Below, piece by piece: positions 42,525 through 54,200 of a DNA stretch of 64,000 bases. Source of the DNA: Atrina japonica (lineage: Eukaryota; Mollusca; Bivalvia; Pterioida; Pinnidae). The notes beneath the pieces are model-generated. The model had not been told where the DNA came from and searched no databases. It worked only from the letters and a program-made list of their open reading frames with translations. Both the position numbers and the translations under genes were made by a program. The stretch lies in NCBI GenBank assembly GCA_030159075.1, contig BROG01000472.1, positions 496,001 through 560,000 on the forward strand, written 5' to 3'. Positions within the stretch are counted from its first letter, which is position 1; every line of letters starts with the position of its first letter.

Positions 42525-42737
42525 TCCGTGTGAATGCTTCCGTTGTCGAATCTAAAACGAAGGACAGTAACTGTATACATGTATTTATAATAAAAAGGAA
42601 ATAACTGTATAGATACTCAGGCGAAGTATCATCACACATAAATATTCATAACGCTGTTTTATTCTATTTTTTTTATGTTTACAGGTTTATAGGAATTATT
42701 TTATTTCGTTTTATTTTCATATAGAATAATAGTGACA

Positions 42738-42815
42738 ATAAAACAGGTGGCCAGATGTCTAAAACAGGTGGCCAGATGACAAGTGTCAAAATGTCAAAAA
42801 CAGGTGGCCAGATGT
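42738..42815. repeat. Short tandem repeat in the PolB/coil intergenic region
   Basis: Three copies of AAAACAGGTGGCCAGATG, of variable spacing, at about 42740, 42760 and 42798. Confidence 0.8.
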
Positions 42816-42874
42816 CTAGACGGGAGAATGAAACTCATACTCAAATCAATGTGTCACGCGCACGTCATAAACTC

Positions 42875-42882
42875 TATATAAA
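42875..42882 (+). promoter_or_regulatory. TATA box of the second coiled-coil gene
   Basis: TATATAAA, 34 bases upstream of ATG 42916, in the context ACTCTATATAAACTTG shared with 24103-24110. Confidence 0.7.
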
Positions 42883-42915
42883 CTTGTACTGTCTGAGTCT
42901 CTGTATTAGTTCATC

Positions 42916-43281
42916 ATGGATAACTCATCCGACATTGATATGCAACCTGAAGAGAGAAACACGAAAATCATTCTTACACGGAGGACACGTATTGTAGTAA
43001 GGCCACACAGACCGATAAATTCTGGTAGGACCCCTGCGACACCTACTACACAACACCAGGGACCACCTAGACCTGACCCTTCACTTCCAGTACCTGTACA
43101 ATACGTACTAGCTCAGGAAGCATTAGCCAATCTTCGACAACATAAGGCAGAGATAAATCGACTGATGATAGAGAAAGAAAGTTCGTCGTTGGCGATGTCT
43201 ACTCGACATATATTAGTCTCTCTCTCTTATTCAGCTTTTAGGAGCAATCAACGGCCTTTTAAGGGCCACCCATCTTATTAG
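42916..43281 (+). pseudogene. Pro-rich coiled-coil Polinton protein, second copy
   Basis: ATG at 42916: a basic start KIILTRRTRIVVRPHRP, Pro-rich middle TPTTQHQGPPRPDPSLPVPV and coil ALANLRQHKAEINRLMIEKE, the same three-part layout as 23728-24075. After the coil the frame runs on into the 3' stem-loop, so the original stop (expected near 43200) has been lost by a small indel; the annotated end is not the ancestral one. It faces the surviving terminal repeat at 44414, as in element 1. Confidence 0.7.
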
Positions 43282-43290
43282 AAAAGAAAT
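43249..43290 (+). terminator. Histone-type stem-loop, second copy
   Basis: CAAC-GGCCTTTTAAGGGCC-ACCC (43253-43267) followed by GAAAAGAAA (43281-43289). Compared with 23689-23704 one base of the left stem is lost and the loop is altered, but flanks, spacing and the purine-rich downstream element are kept. Confidence 0.6.
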
Positions 43291-43424
43291 CTTAACTAAA
43301 AGTACGCAGGTTTTATGTTTGTGTTATTCTGTAGCGGCGAGTTTAAAATATTGTAGTGACTAAACACTACTTATCAGTGTATGTTTGCTCAACATTTACT
43401 TCCATGTATTAAAGTTTGATATAG

Positions 43425-43735
43425 TAAGTCATGTGACTGGAGAGAGGTTCAGTTAAGCCTGTGAGAGCTCATTTGAGATCCGAAGCTCGAGGTGTTAACA
43501 TCATAAGAAAACCACTACCAGTATGGGTGAGTGTTTATTTTTTTATTAGATAGGGCTAGATTATTTCCCATGCATTAAAATGACAAATATCTCAGAAGAG
43601 AAAAATAAGTCACATGACTTTAAAAACTAGAGAATATGTTCAGTTAGACCTCTGAGAGCTCATTTACGATCCGGAGCTCGAGGTGTCAACATCGTCAGAA
43701 AACCACTACCAGCATGGGTGAGTGTTTGATTTGGT
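43425..43735 (+). repeat. Leader module (E-box, initiator-like, splice donor), two copies
   Basis: AAGTCATGTGACTGGAGAGA / GGTTCAGTTAAGCCTGTGAG ... TATGGGTGAGTGTTT, and AAGTCACATGACTT ... TGTTCAGTTAGACCTCTGAG ... CATGGGTGAGTGTTT. Same module and same outward direction as 31975-32450. Confidence 0.7.
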
Positions 43736-43974
43736 GTTTACCTTACGAAACGGTAATTTTCAATATCTCAGAAAAAAATTAGTGAGCTAGCAATAAGCGT
43801 TAATAAGGTTTTCATTATTTACAACTTTATTATGCTATCTGAGGAATCCCCCATCAGCTAATCAACGTTCATTCACTCTAGACCTCAAAACTGGGGAAAA
43901 CCCATCTCCTGTAGCATTACAACTCTCGTCAACTCACGTAAACTCTCGCCGACTGTGGCGACACCTACTACTGA

Positions 43975-44414
43975 TTTACCTCCAAGTCTCAAACCTGGAA
44001 AAACCCAAAGTTTCGGTTCAAAAAATAGATTCACTCTAAACCCAAAACTGGAAAAACCCAACTTCTATCTTTAGCATCTGACCTTTCGGAACTCACGTGA
44101 CCTCTCATGACCCGGACCTCTTGTAACGAAGCCTTTCACTGGATCATTAACCAAGATAGCCGCTCCCATAACATTCTACTTCCGGTCAACGACACGCCTC
44201 CGAACTCAACGATTGGCTCTCTCCTTGTCGCCAATTCAACATGACCTCACTTCATGTATGACGTACTTCCGGTATGGCCTCATTTATGGTATGAAGCACT
44301 TCTGGTTATGACGTCACAGGCAGCTCTATAGCGCGCTTTTTAAATTAAGCAATCAGAAGCCAAGTTTCTGATGACGTCATCAGTGGTGGAGCTATGGAGC
44401 TGCCTATTACTACT
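43975..44414 (-). repeat. Surviving terminal repeat of Polinton relic 2
   Basis: Aligns, with much divergence, to the right TIR of element 1: AACCCAAAGTTTCGGTTC, ACCTCTTGTAACGAAG, AACTCAACGATTGGCTC, TATGACGTCACAGGCAGCTC and the tip GAGCTGCCTATTACTACT ending at 44414. The next six bases are ATTATG; no matching left end with that duplication was found, so the left end is lost. Confidence 0.8.
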
Positions 44415-44454
44415 ATTATGTAAGTTCGATACCCGAATGATTAAACTAGGATTA

Positions 44455-45046
44455 AGTCTCTGTAATCTTTAGTGTTCAGTGAACTGAATACCTCGCATTA
44501 ATTTTCTACATTTTTCAATTCTATCACGATTGTTTGATTAAGATAAAATTCTCGGAGAAGTCTGGGTATCAGCGTGTTATAGCAAACCAACATCCTTTTC
44601 TTACGCAACAATGGTATTCTCGGACTTAAAATCTGTCGCAAAACACCAACATGTCTTTTGAATACTTCATTATCACGAACCAGCAACGTAATGGAGCCAT
44701 TCATGATACATTCTACAACTTAAGTCAGAGCTGCCATCATAAGTATATTTAGCATACGAATTAAACCTTTTTTTACTTTCACACTTGTTTCATTTCCCAA
44801 TTCTCTGAGAAAAAATAGATATCGACGGACAAGAGATTGATTTATCTTTCCTTTTCAGACTTTCAGTTGTAGACTTATTTCAATTAGTTGTTCTTTATAT
44901 TATATTGTTAACATTATTCATGTATTCTAATAAATTCCATATATATCAAATATTAATTAACTAATTCAATTTCTATTTTTACAAATAACGCCACATTCTC
45001 ACCTCAATTGTCAATTGAATTATGAGATTGCAGTAATATCTGACTT
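44455..45046. repeat. Direct repeat, left copy, flanking the LINE
   Basis: GTCTCTGTAATCTTTAGTGT ... TTGCAGTAATATCTGA. Virtually identical to 45819-46382, apart from about 28 extra bases here at about 44970-44998. A 68-codon minus-strand frame (KRHVGVLRQILSPRIPLLRK, CYNTLIPRLLREFYL) is identical in both copies and weakly resembles the second half of PX-like Polinton proteins. Confidence 0.9.
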
Positions 45047-45818
45047 TGTTAGCATTATTCTTAAGAATATGCAAGGATCAAAATACATTTATGATTTATT
45101 CTTAGAAAATATAAAACATATATCAAAGCATGAAAATAAATGGAAATCTTCATTAAACTTAAACAACAATTTTATATTTAAACCATACTACAAACTTCTA
45201 CATCAGTGTACAAAAGATCCTAAACTAAAATGTTTCAGTATAGAATATTGTATAGAATTCTTGGTACAAATAAGAATCTTTTTGATTGCAAGATAAAAAC
45301 AAACGGAGTTTGTAGTCTATGCCAATCCAATACAGAAACAATAGAACATTTATTTGTCCAATGTTATCACGCTCAACAGATATGGACACAATTAAAACAA
45401 TGGATTGAAAACATGTTATACAGATTTACATTTTTCATTAGAAAATATTCTATTTGGAATTCCTGGTAAAAATAATAATGCAATTAATGTGATTTTACTA
45501 CTTGTAAAATACTATATATTTACAAAGTCTAGACAAAATTCACACCTGAACCTCAATGAGTTACAGCATAATATTTTGTCTTATTATATTGCAGAAAAGA
45601 ATTCATATGCAGTGAATATGAAGCAAAACGAATTCACCATCAAATGGAATAATGTAAAAAACATTATAACTAATATACATTAGAATTCCTATATATATAT
45701 GTATCATAATATGACCTGGATGAAAGTTGTGTGTATGTGTGAATATACCTGTCTCTTGTATCTTATATGTTGTATTTTGTTTACATACTAAATAAATAAA
45801 AAAAAAAAAAAAAAAAAA
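45047..45818 (+). mobile_element. 5'-truncated LINE with poly(A) tail
   Basis: Broken frames carry the end of a non-LTR reverse transcriptase: KCFSIEYC / QYRILYRILGTNKNLFDCKI and NGVCSLCQSNTETIEHLFVQ CYHAQQIW, a zinc-binding tail of the C-x2-C...H-x4-C type. After a final stop at about 45683 come about 115 bases of 3' UTR and a poly(A) run to 45818. Only the 3' part was integrated, as usual for LINEs. Confidence 0.85.
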
Positions 45819-46382
45819 GTCTCTGTAATCTTTAGTGTTCAGTGAACTGAATACCTCGCATTAATTTTCTACATTTTTCAATTCTATCACGATTGTTTGA
45901 TTAAGATAAAATTCTCGGAGAAGTCTGGGTATCAGCGTGTTATAGCAAACCAACATCCTTTTCTTACGCAACAATGGTATTCTCGGACTTAAAATCTGTC
46001 GCAAAACACCAACATGTCTTTTGAATACTTCATTATCACGAACCAGCAACGTAATGGAGCCATTCATGATACATTCTACAACTTAAGTCAGAGCTGCCAT
46101 CATAAGTATATTTAGCATACGAATTAAACCTTTTTTCACTTTCACACTTGTTTCATTTCCCAATTCTCTGAGAAAAAATAGATATCGACGGACAAGAGAT
46201 TGATTTATCTTTCCTTTTCAGACTTTCAGTTGTAGACTTATTTCAATTAGTTGTTCTTTATATTATATTGTTAACATTATTCATGTATTCTAATAAATTC
46301 CATATATATCAAATATTAATTAACTAATTCTAATTTCTCACCTCAATTGTCAATTGAATTATGAGATTGCAGTAATATCTGA
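45819..46382. repeat. Direct repeat, right copy, flanking the LINE
   Basis: Begins at the base after the LINE poly(A) with GTCTCTGTAATCTTTAGTGT and ends TTGCAGTAATATCTGA. See 44455-45046. Confidence 0.9.
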
Positions 46383-46384
46383 AT

Positions 46385-47385
46385 ACTGAAATAATTGTAT
46401 TCCGATTACATATTTTTCTAAAACTACATATGAGACTTAGGGAGCATAATATATTCTCACTCAATACTCATTTAGCACTTTCTCGCCCCAATGTCATTTT
46501 TCAAAACAGAAAATACCTGGAAATTAACACATTGATATATAAATCTAAATAAGGGTTTGTGTAATTATCACAATAGAAATAATAATAAAGCTTAAAACTA
46601 TGAAAACTGGTGTTAAGATTTATAATTATGATATAAATAAAATGTTCATATGCATATAATGAGTCTTCTATAATATTCTTTTCACTTAACTCAACTCTTA
46701 AATTAATCTTCATCTAGTGACACAGTTTCCGAGTCCTTCACAAGTTATATAGTATGCCTCTGTTGTTCCTTTTCTTTGTGGTGGCTCCAATATTACAGTT
46801 TCCTGAACTTGATAGCTGCTGACATAGATCAATCTATTAAATTTGTAATAATTTTGCGTTGTGCCCGTTGAATGTCACTATACTTTGACTGAATAACGGC
46901 AAATGTTGAAAAGTCTGTCAGATAGGTATTCCAGGGAGGTTGTACATACTTTTTAAGGTGAGAAAATGCCCATTATGGTTAGGCACTTAGGTTGTCTTCT
47001 ATGGCAGGGTATAGTGGCAATAGTCAGGTTTCAGGTGCAGGTTTTGTTGTTCACAGCATTTTTATGTACAGGAAATGTATTTTTCTCCTTGTTTTCAACA
47101 GTGTGAGGTACTTTACAATAATATGTTATATTTTAACATTATGTCTATGATTAACATATCAAGTATGGAAAGCTATAATATATACCATAGGTTGTCCATA
47201 TTTCGTGCCCCTTAGCACGTCGCCGCATGTATTACTTTGGAATAAAATAAAATGTAACAAAACCATATCTTTATGAATTCATTAATAACTAACCTACTGT
47301 TTGATGTAGATAGGATACTGTGTTGCTCATATTTATTCTTGCTTATGTCAGTATAAATGTCCGAGTAGCATTAGATGACATCGGG
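46385..47385. other. No gene recognised
   Basis: AT-rich. The 46501-46713 frame has no support. Confidence 0.3.
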
Positions 47386-47537
47386 CCGACATGATTCTAA
47401 ATTCGTGCCTCATTTTCAAACATGAAATAACCACTTTGATGCAGTACCAATTAATTGTTCGTTGAATGGCAATGTGATTGGTCGGGGAGTATTGAGATTT
47501 CAAGTTTTGCTCAGATAAGAGTTAAATATGTACATGT

Positions 47538-47540
<3 letters not shown>

Positions 47541-47622
<82 letters not shown>
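47541..47622. repeat. (AT)n microsatellite
   Basis: About 40 AT units. Confidence 0.95.
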
Positions 47623-47623
<1 letters not shown>

Positions 47624-47689
47624 AATTGTAGAATTATTCAACACAATCTATTTTAATTTGTCTATTCACATCTGTAGATTCATTTATCT

Positions 47690-49460
47690 TTATTGACAAT
47701 GAGGGCATACATATTCCACACCCCTTCTGATGACAGTTTCTTTAGTGCAATACTGTAAATGAGCCCAGTGACTACATTTATCACACTGTACCCACTTTGT
47801 GATTTTTTCTGATTTCTGCTGGCGTGAACAAGTCACATATACAGCATTTTTCTTCGTCTGTGGTGGAGTCCTCAGAATCTGACATTGAAGGACAAATGGT
47901 AGATGGTCCGGATACAGGTGAACTTGGTTGACATAACCTTTCAAACTGAACATTGCTTTGATTTTGGATTTTGGTATGTTTCAATTGTTTTCCCTTTTTC
48001 GATACATTTTTAATCGATGATGGGGTTATTCTGTTATTTTGTTGTGTGTTTTGTGTTGTGTTATTTAAATTTCTGTATTTTTTTCTGTGATAGCTTTGCC
48101 AGAGACAAGTTTGCTTATTGTTTTGCGTTGATTTTTTTCATAGATATGTTTACTTTTAATTTATTTCAGTTTCTCAATATTGCATTTTATGAAGATGCTT
48201 GGAGAACCATTTGCTAATTCATCGCTGTCTTGTCCTAAACAATCCCTAACCTCCATACTTTCAGATATGACACACTCAAAAATTTAGCTGGTTCAACACT
48301 TTCACTACCAATAACAGACCTACCAAAGAGGGAGATGCCAGTTTTTCGGAAAGCAGCATGCAAATTTTCTGCAGATAGAGATTTCGAATAAGCCTTGCAA
48401 GATATGCCGCAAACTTCAAACTGTGTGACAACTGCTTTATTTTTGTAAGTTTGTGACATTCAGAATTGTAAATATTTTGGAAGGGGCCATAACATGCGAC
48501 ATCAAGAGGTTGAAGAACATGTGATGTATGCACAGGAAGAATCAACAAAATAATTTTGTTTTCCTTTGCCCAATCTATCAAATTAATGGAAATGTGCGAC
48601 TTGTGACCATCCAATCACAGAAGGAAATGCTGATCTGCTTCTCGTTGGGGTACAAATTTTAAAAAATGGTTTTGGAGGTAACCACGGAAAACAACAGAAT
48701 TAGATCAGCCAGTCTCCGACATTGAACATCCAGCCCCAGGGGTGGAGTCTTTCATCAACTCTGGTATGAATCTCTTTCCAGCAAACACAAAATATGGAGG
48801 GATTGCCGTGCCCTGGCACTAACGCATCCGAGGATTGTAGTGGTTTGTGATTTGCCTACAGTAACTGCATGAAGACAAAAGTCTTTGCTGGCTATTACTT
48901 TAGGAGGCACATGATTTTGGGTGATGCCTTTCTCATCAACATTGAATATGAAGTGTGACTTATCAAAGAGGTCATATTTAGTTAGGATTTTATTCAACTC
49001 ATCAAAGTAATTTGATATGACTGTGGATGAAGTGGATTTAGCCCTCTGTTGATCTAACGCACGAGATCTAATTACTTGGAGTTCTAGCCATCTTTTAATT
49101 TCCTGAACCAGCTGAGAGTAAATGGCGTATCTGAAGAGATCTTTTTCCTAGCCTACATGCATAATCGGAGACAAGATTGACAACCTCTTGCCGGGTATAC
49201 ACATAACCATACTTTTCAACAGTTTTCAGGTGCTCTACCACTTTAGCCTCTTCCTCCTCACTGAAATCAGGCTGTCTACCTGAACTGAGGCATTCAACAA
49301 TATATTTTCCTAAAACACGATCCATTAGTGTTTGGGTTGGGACAGCATACATCTTAGCAGCCCGCTTCACTGATATACCCTTTTCTTTAACTGCAATATA
49401 TGCATCCGTGATCAATGAAGGATTGTAGGATCTATACTTCTTTACAGGTTGGGGATTCAA
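47690..49460 (-). pseudogene. Pogo/Tigger transposase with C-terminal PHD finger, frameshifted
   Basis: Reading leftwards from 49460: a helix-turn-helix (VKEKGISVKRAAKMYAVPTQ) with the CENP-B/pogo-like second domain (FSEEEEAKVVEHLKTVEKYG); a DDE core with FIFNVDEKGITQNHVPPKVI and TTTILGCVSA (48755-48997), then MDGHKSHISINLIDWAKENK and LPVHTSHVLQPLDVACYGPF (48276-48614); and at 47690-47984 a Cys/His-rich end, CCICDLF then WVQCDKCSHWAHLQYC and VEYVCPHC, a PHD-type zinc finger. Frame breaks between blocks make it inactive. PHD fingers on pogo-type transposases occur in some invertebrate families and could read histone marks. Confidence 0.8.
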
Positions 49461-50229
49461 CTGGGGAAAACAAATTTAAATTTATATTTATGGGTTTTTT
49501 TCGTTTAAATTTATTATTATCAGTAAAAACCTTGGAAAAATGTTTATTTCATTTCAGAAATAAAGGTAGCATTGTAATTGTTGACGTTTATTTCTATTCA
49601 AATTTATTACTAATGTTGATTAAATGTGTAAACAGTGAAGTTAATGTGAAGCACATAGCCTGTATATATAATCTATACGGTACTGCACGGTGCAGTACAG
49701 TTTTACTTTTTATAGAATGTACATTCACGATTTTGGTCCACATCCTTTGTTTTTATTTCGAACAGTTGATAAGAATCACCCAAAATGCACTGAATGAATA
49801 TCAAAATATCTTAAAAGTGATAAAAATTGGAATTAGAATGCTTAATTTTAATTCTTGGAAAGAAACGAATCTTTCAAAAAGCTTGGCCTTAAAAACCAAA
49901 ATTTAATGACGTCACACCCACGATAGCATACACAACTTAGATAGCAGACGCTCACTGGAAACGCCGAGTGCATGTTAGAGGGTTTTCTCATGGCTATTTT
50001 AAGAACAAGCCATTGGTAATAGTGGAAATGTGAATATTTGGTTTGGATTATATTCTTTTTGTATATCTTACCTGCTTAAACCGCATCTTATATTTTTTTT
50101 CTTGGAGACAAAAGGTAAGTTTGCAATGTAAATATTTATTTTCTGCAATTCTCGTATAGCGCGTTGTGCAACGATATTTCAGCACGAAAACAAAAGGCAC
50201 GAATTTAGAACAGGCACGATTTTAAGACC

Positions 50230-51300
50230 CTTTACGATATTATTTAGTATAAACTAACTACATGTATATATATAATTCATTTGTATGAAAGTAATAATTT
50301 AATATTATGACATTATTTTGGTCATTTATCACTCTACAGTACATATATCACTGTCTACACATCTCAGGCTGTAGCTTACACGATTTTTTTTTCAATAATT
50401 AGATCAAGGGTTTATCTAAATACCCCTATCACGCTTTTTTGCGTGCCAGACTTTGACTGATTGTGTGATCTACAAGATATTTCTTAAAACCGTAAAATAT
50501 CCATACCTTATCAAATGTCTACACTTTAATAGACTTTATATACTATATTAATTAATATACATTATCATAACAATTATAACTTAAATAATCATACACAACT
50601 CAATTAAATAACCATATAATTATAATTTCGAAACAACAAACTACTTTACTTTTTCCATTGAGAGCTCGCACTTAGGGCGACATAATATACGGAGTAGATC
50701 CCGATCCACTATTAAGATCTAGGGGCAACATCTGAAATCTTTCCCCACAACTGGCCATAAAAATCACCAAGGTCCTAAATATAACTCCATTAATTAATAT
50801 TACCTTCAACATGCACAGTTACATCGGTCCCTTTATGAGAAATATGCCTTAGAGATCATACAAAATTTAGAAATGGACAGCAAACTCACTTCGAAGTTCG
50901 CCCAGTTCGATGTTCATTTTCTGTTCTGTATCTCCAGTGTCACTGATTTTTTTTCAAAAACTTTCGAACTGTTGACGTAGATAGTGGATACATTAAACAT
51001 TTCCACTGCCTTTCGACCACTTAAACACTCCATCTAAATTTAATATCGTCTGCTTTTTAGTTGAGACAGAACAAGTCTGTGCGGAGCCATTTTGTTTAGC
51101 TTCGTACGGCGTTATAAATAGCTCACAAAAATCCCTTTATTAATACGACATATCTACAGTACGTGTTCAAAAGTTTTTACCACGGCATCACCATTTATTG
51201 GTATTTGTTAGCAAATGTGACCAGTTTATAATCAAACAATGAATTGACAATTATCATTACATTATAGATGGGATTAATTAATCGGATTTTCGTTAGTGGC
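50230..51300. other. No gene supported
   Basis: A minus-strand ATG in good context at about 51092 (ACAAAATGGCTCC) starts only a 16-codon frame, and another minus frame near 50920 ends at a donor-like GTGAGT; neither could be joined to further exons. Confidence 0.3.
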
Positions 51301-51308
51301 CCGACACT

Positions 51309-51366
51309 GTATTTTGATTGGCTTAATGAAAAATATTGATATTTTTCATTAAGCCAATCAAAATAC
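51309..51366. repeat. Perfect 28-bp inverted repeat
   Basis: GTATTTTGATTGGCTTAATG + AAAAATAT and its exact reverse complement are separated by two bases. Too short for an autonomous element; a foldback or cruciform-forming site. Confidence 0.95.
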
Positions 51367-51828
51367 AATAAAATCAATGAAAATAACAGTGAAAAATAAA
51401 GCATTTATTTCATTGAAATATCTTATAAAAAATGTAATAATAAGTTTATTTTAGCTGTTTTGCTCATATTATCCAGTTACAAATAACTTTTTATGTAATT
51501 ATTTACTTGACTTAAATGTCAGTCTACGAATCTATATTTATTTTTATTCAATATTTTAATATAGCCCATCTGAGATGCATGTACATTAATTGTCTTTATA
51601 ACATAATATAAAACATGTCTTATATCTTATAGAAATCGGCTTAGTATATTATTATAAACCTACATGTACATATATATTATATAAATTTATATTGATTAAT
51701 AAACTGACTTTATAAGAAATGTACCTCTCAAAGTGAAAAAAATTAGGCTGAAAAATCCATATCGCATCGCCACACTATATGCTCCCTCAGTCTAACCCCA
51801 AGTCGATGTATAAGCTGTCTGTTTCCTA

Positions 51829-51833
<5 letters not shown>

Positions 51834-51872
<39 letters not shown>
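51834..51872. repeat. (AT)n microsatellite
   Basis: About 19 AT units. Confidence 0.95.
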
Positions 51873-51873
<1 letters not shown>

Positions 51874-52889
51874 TAGTAATGCAAGGAAGGTTGTAAGTGC
51901 TTCCTAGTTAGTCTATGTAGAGAATGGATGTCCTATTTTTTTTTTTCATTTATATCTATAGAAGAGGGATGTAAACGGGGAGATTCCAATATATATTTCC
52001 CCTATATATTTATACGAAACTGCATTCGCCCAAATATTCTCCTATAGTTTATATACTGTCTTAGCATTTTTCTTTATATTTTTGACCGTATAGTTTTGAC
52101 CTTAAATTTGATTTTCAAACGCCGTATTTCATGCTGAGGTTATTTGATATGGGGAAATTCAGTTTTAGCATATAAAGTTTGCCTTAACGGCCGGAACTTT
52201 AAAAACTGCTAAAGTGGTAAATAATTAGATGCAACAAATAGTGAAACTACACTGATAAAAAATGGGACTTCGATGGTGAACATTATATGAAGATTCAACT
52301 GTAGACAATTTCAGGAGAAATATTGGAAAACTGCAATTTTATACCTATTGTATGAGAAGTATTTTTAACAAACTTTTTTCCTGCTGCTCTACGTAGATAC
52401 GTATGATGTTTTCAAGATGGCGGATCTAGAAAATTATCTGAGGGGATGAGTATGGCGATATAGAATTATATATATACAGCTTTATAAAACTGTTGTACTC
52501 AACTGTTATACAATGCATATCTTACCAGAGGCAGACCGAGGATTTAAAGTTTGAGGGGCTGCAATGTAGAACATGTTCGCCGAGTTCAAATTTGTTTTCA
52601 ATTTTCCTACTTTTTATAGAAAATAAAGGTTTTACATCAGATTTTGTCAATCTTAGGGAGACACACTGAATGCCTCCATGGTCACTGCACATAATATGAC
52701 TTCAAGTGTAATATTTCGTTAGGGAGTCGAGTTTAACACATACTTTAGATGATTTTGAAATATGGAAGCCCGTAAGCCCAGACGCGAAAATGCGCCTAGC
52801 AATCCGGTAATTAATCGCATAGAATATTCTTTTCAAAAGGAGCGGGTTGATTCTTCAAAAAGGAACGTAAAATCAGGAAAGATTTGATT

Positions 52890-54200
52890 CTTCAACAAGA
52901 GGCTCTCAAGAGCCTGTATCGCTCACCTGGTTATTTGCTTGAGAAGATCAGACGAACCGAGCAATTTTTGTAAAGGACCTTCCATACATAAATCCTGTAA
53001 AGTTTGGTTGAATTTGCTTCAGTGGTTTCAGAGGAGAAAATGAAAATGTGATTTTCCCATAGGGTCCAATGATAAACTAAGCCCAGCCCTGGCGGCCATG
53101 GTTTTGACAGATCGGAACGAAATGAGCCATCTTTGTAAAGGACCTTCAATACATCATTCTTCTAAAGTTTGGTTATATTTGCTTCAGCGTTTTCAGAGGA
53201 GAAGATGAAAATGTAATTTTCCCACAGGATCCAATGTTTTTCTTCCAAGTCAGGAACCGGATTCATGAATGAATGAATAAGGTTCTGAGAAAACTTTGCA
53301 GTGTGTGCAGCACAGCAGTCTTCTTTTGGCTATATAACGTTAAACTAAGCCCCGTTCTAGTGGCCATGATTTTTGACGAATCAGAACAAAATGAGCAGTC
53401 TTTGTAAAGGACCTTACATACATCATTCCTGTAAAGTTTGGTTAAATTTGTGTCAGTGGTTTCAGAGGAGAAGATGATTTTCCTATAGGATCCAATGTTA
53501 AACTAAGCCTCGCCATAGCGGCCATGTTTGTTGACGCAAAGTGATTCCAAAAGCCAGGTGAGCTAAAAATGGCGGTCAAGGAACAATTTTCAACAACGGT
53601 TTTGAAGTCGCAACATCAATATCTATTTGGAAACCAAATTTGATTGAAATCAAACAATGTTGAATTTTCCCGCCTTTTTTGTCGGCCATTTTGAAAATGC
53701 AATTTACACTTGACCTCTATCTGCTACATTTTTTGAAATATAAAAAATGGAGTTAGAAAAATGAAAAACAAAATTTTGAAAATTTTCTGTGAAAAAAAAA
53801 AGGGCTATAACTCCGAGATAGATCTTTTCCGATTTTCTTCAAAATTGCATGGCAGGTAGAAATCTCATCAAGCTGATCATTTTACAAAAACCCTATGTCC
53901 GATTTTCTTTTTTGATATCTGTAATGGTTTTGGAGATTTTTTATATCTGTAATGGTTTGGCCAAAAAAACTGCAATTTACCCCCCTATGTTCTATTTTTA
54001 GCAACAGCGGCCATGTTGTTTGACCTGCGACATAGAAAATAACAAATTTGAAACTAAAAACCCTAGTGACGACTTAGTTCAAGTTTGGTTCAATTTGGCC
54101 CAGTGGTTTCAGAAGAGAAGATTTTTGAAAGTGAGTTAACGACGGACGGACGGACGACGGACGCAAAGTGATTGCAATTTCTGAGATATATAGCAGTAAC
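52890..54200. repeat. Mollusc dispersed repeat with internal diverged units
   Basis: Begins ACAAGAGGCTCTCAAGAGCC TGTATCGCTCACCTG and ends with GACGGACGGACGACGGACGC AAAGTGATTGC. In between, a unit with TGTAAAGGACCTTNCATACA, AAAGTTTGGTT and CAGTGGTTTCAGAGGAGAAG repeats about four times. Similar non-coding repeats with the same ends are common in bivalves. The minus frame at 54136-54438 is a by-product. Confidence 0.75.

Larger units (their letters stand above)
47385..50225 (-). mobile_element. Tigger/pogo-like DNA transposon relic
   Basis: The transposase relic at 47690-49460 is flanked by a short inverted pair: GATTCTAAATTCGTGCCT near 47393 and its counterpart AGGCACGAATTTAGAAC near 50195. 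The ends are approximate. An (AT)n tract lies inside at 47541-47622. Confidence 0.6.

Noticed and set aside
50870..51100. Minus-strand first-exon candidate with ATG in good context
   Set aside because: Only 16 codons before a stop, with no convincing donor in frame.
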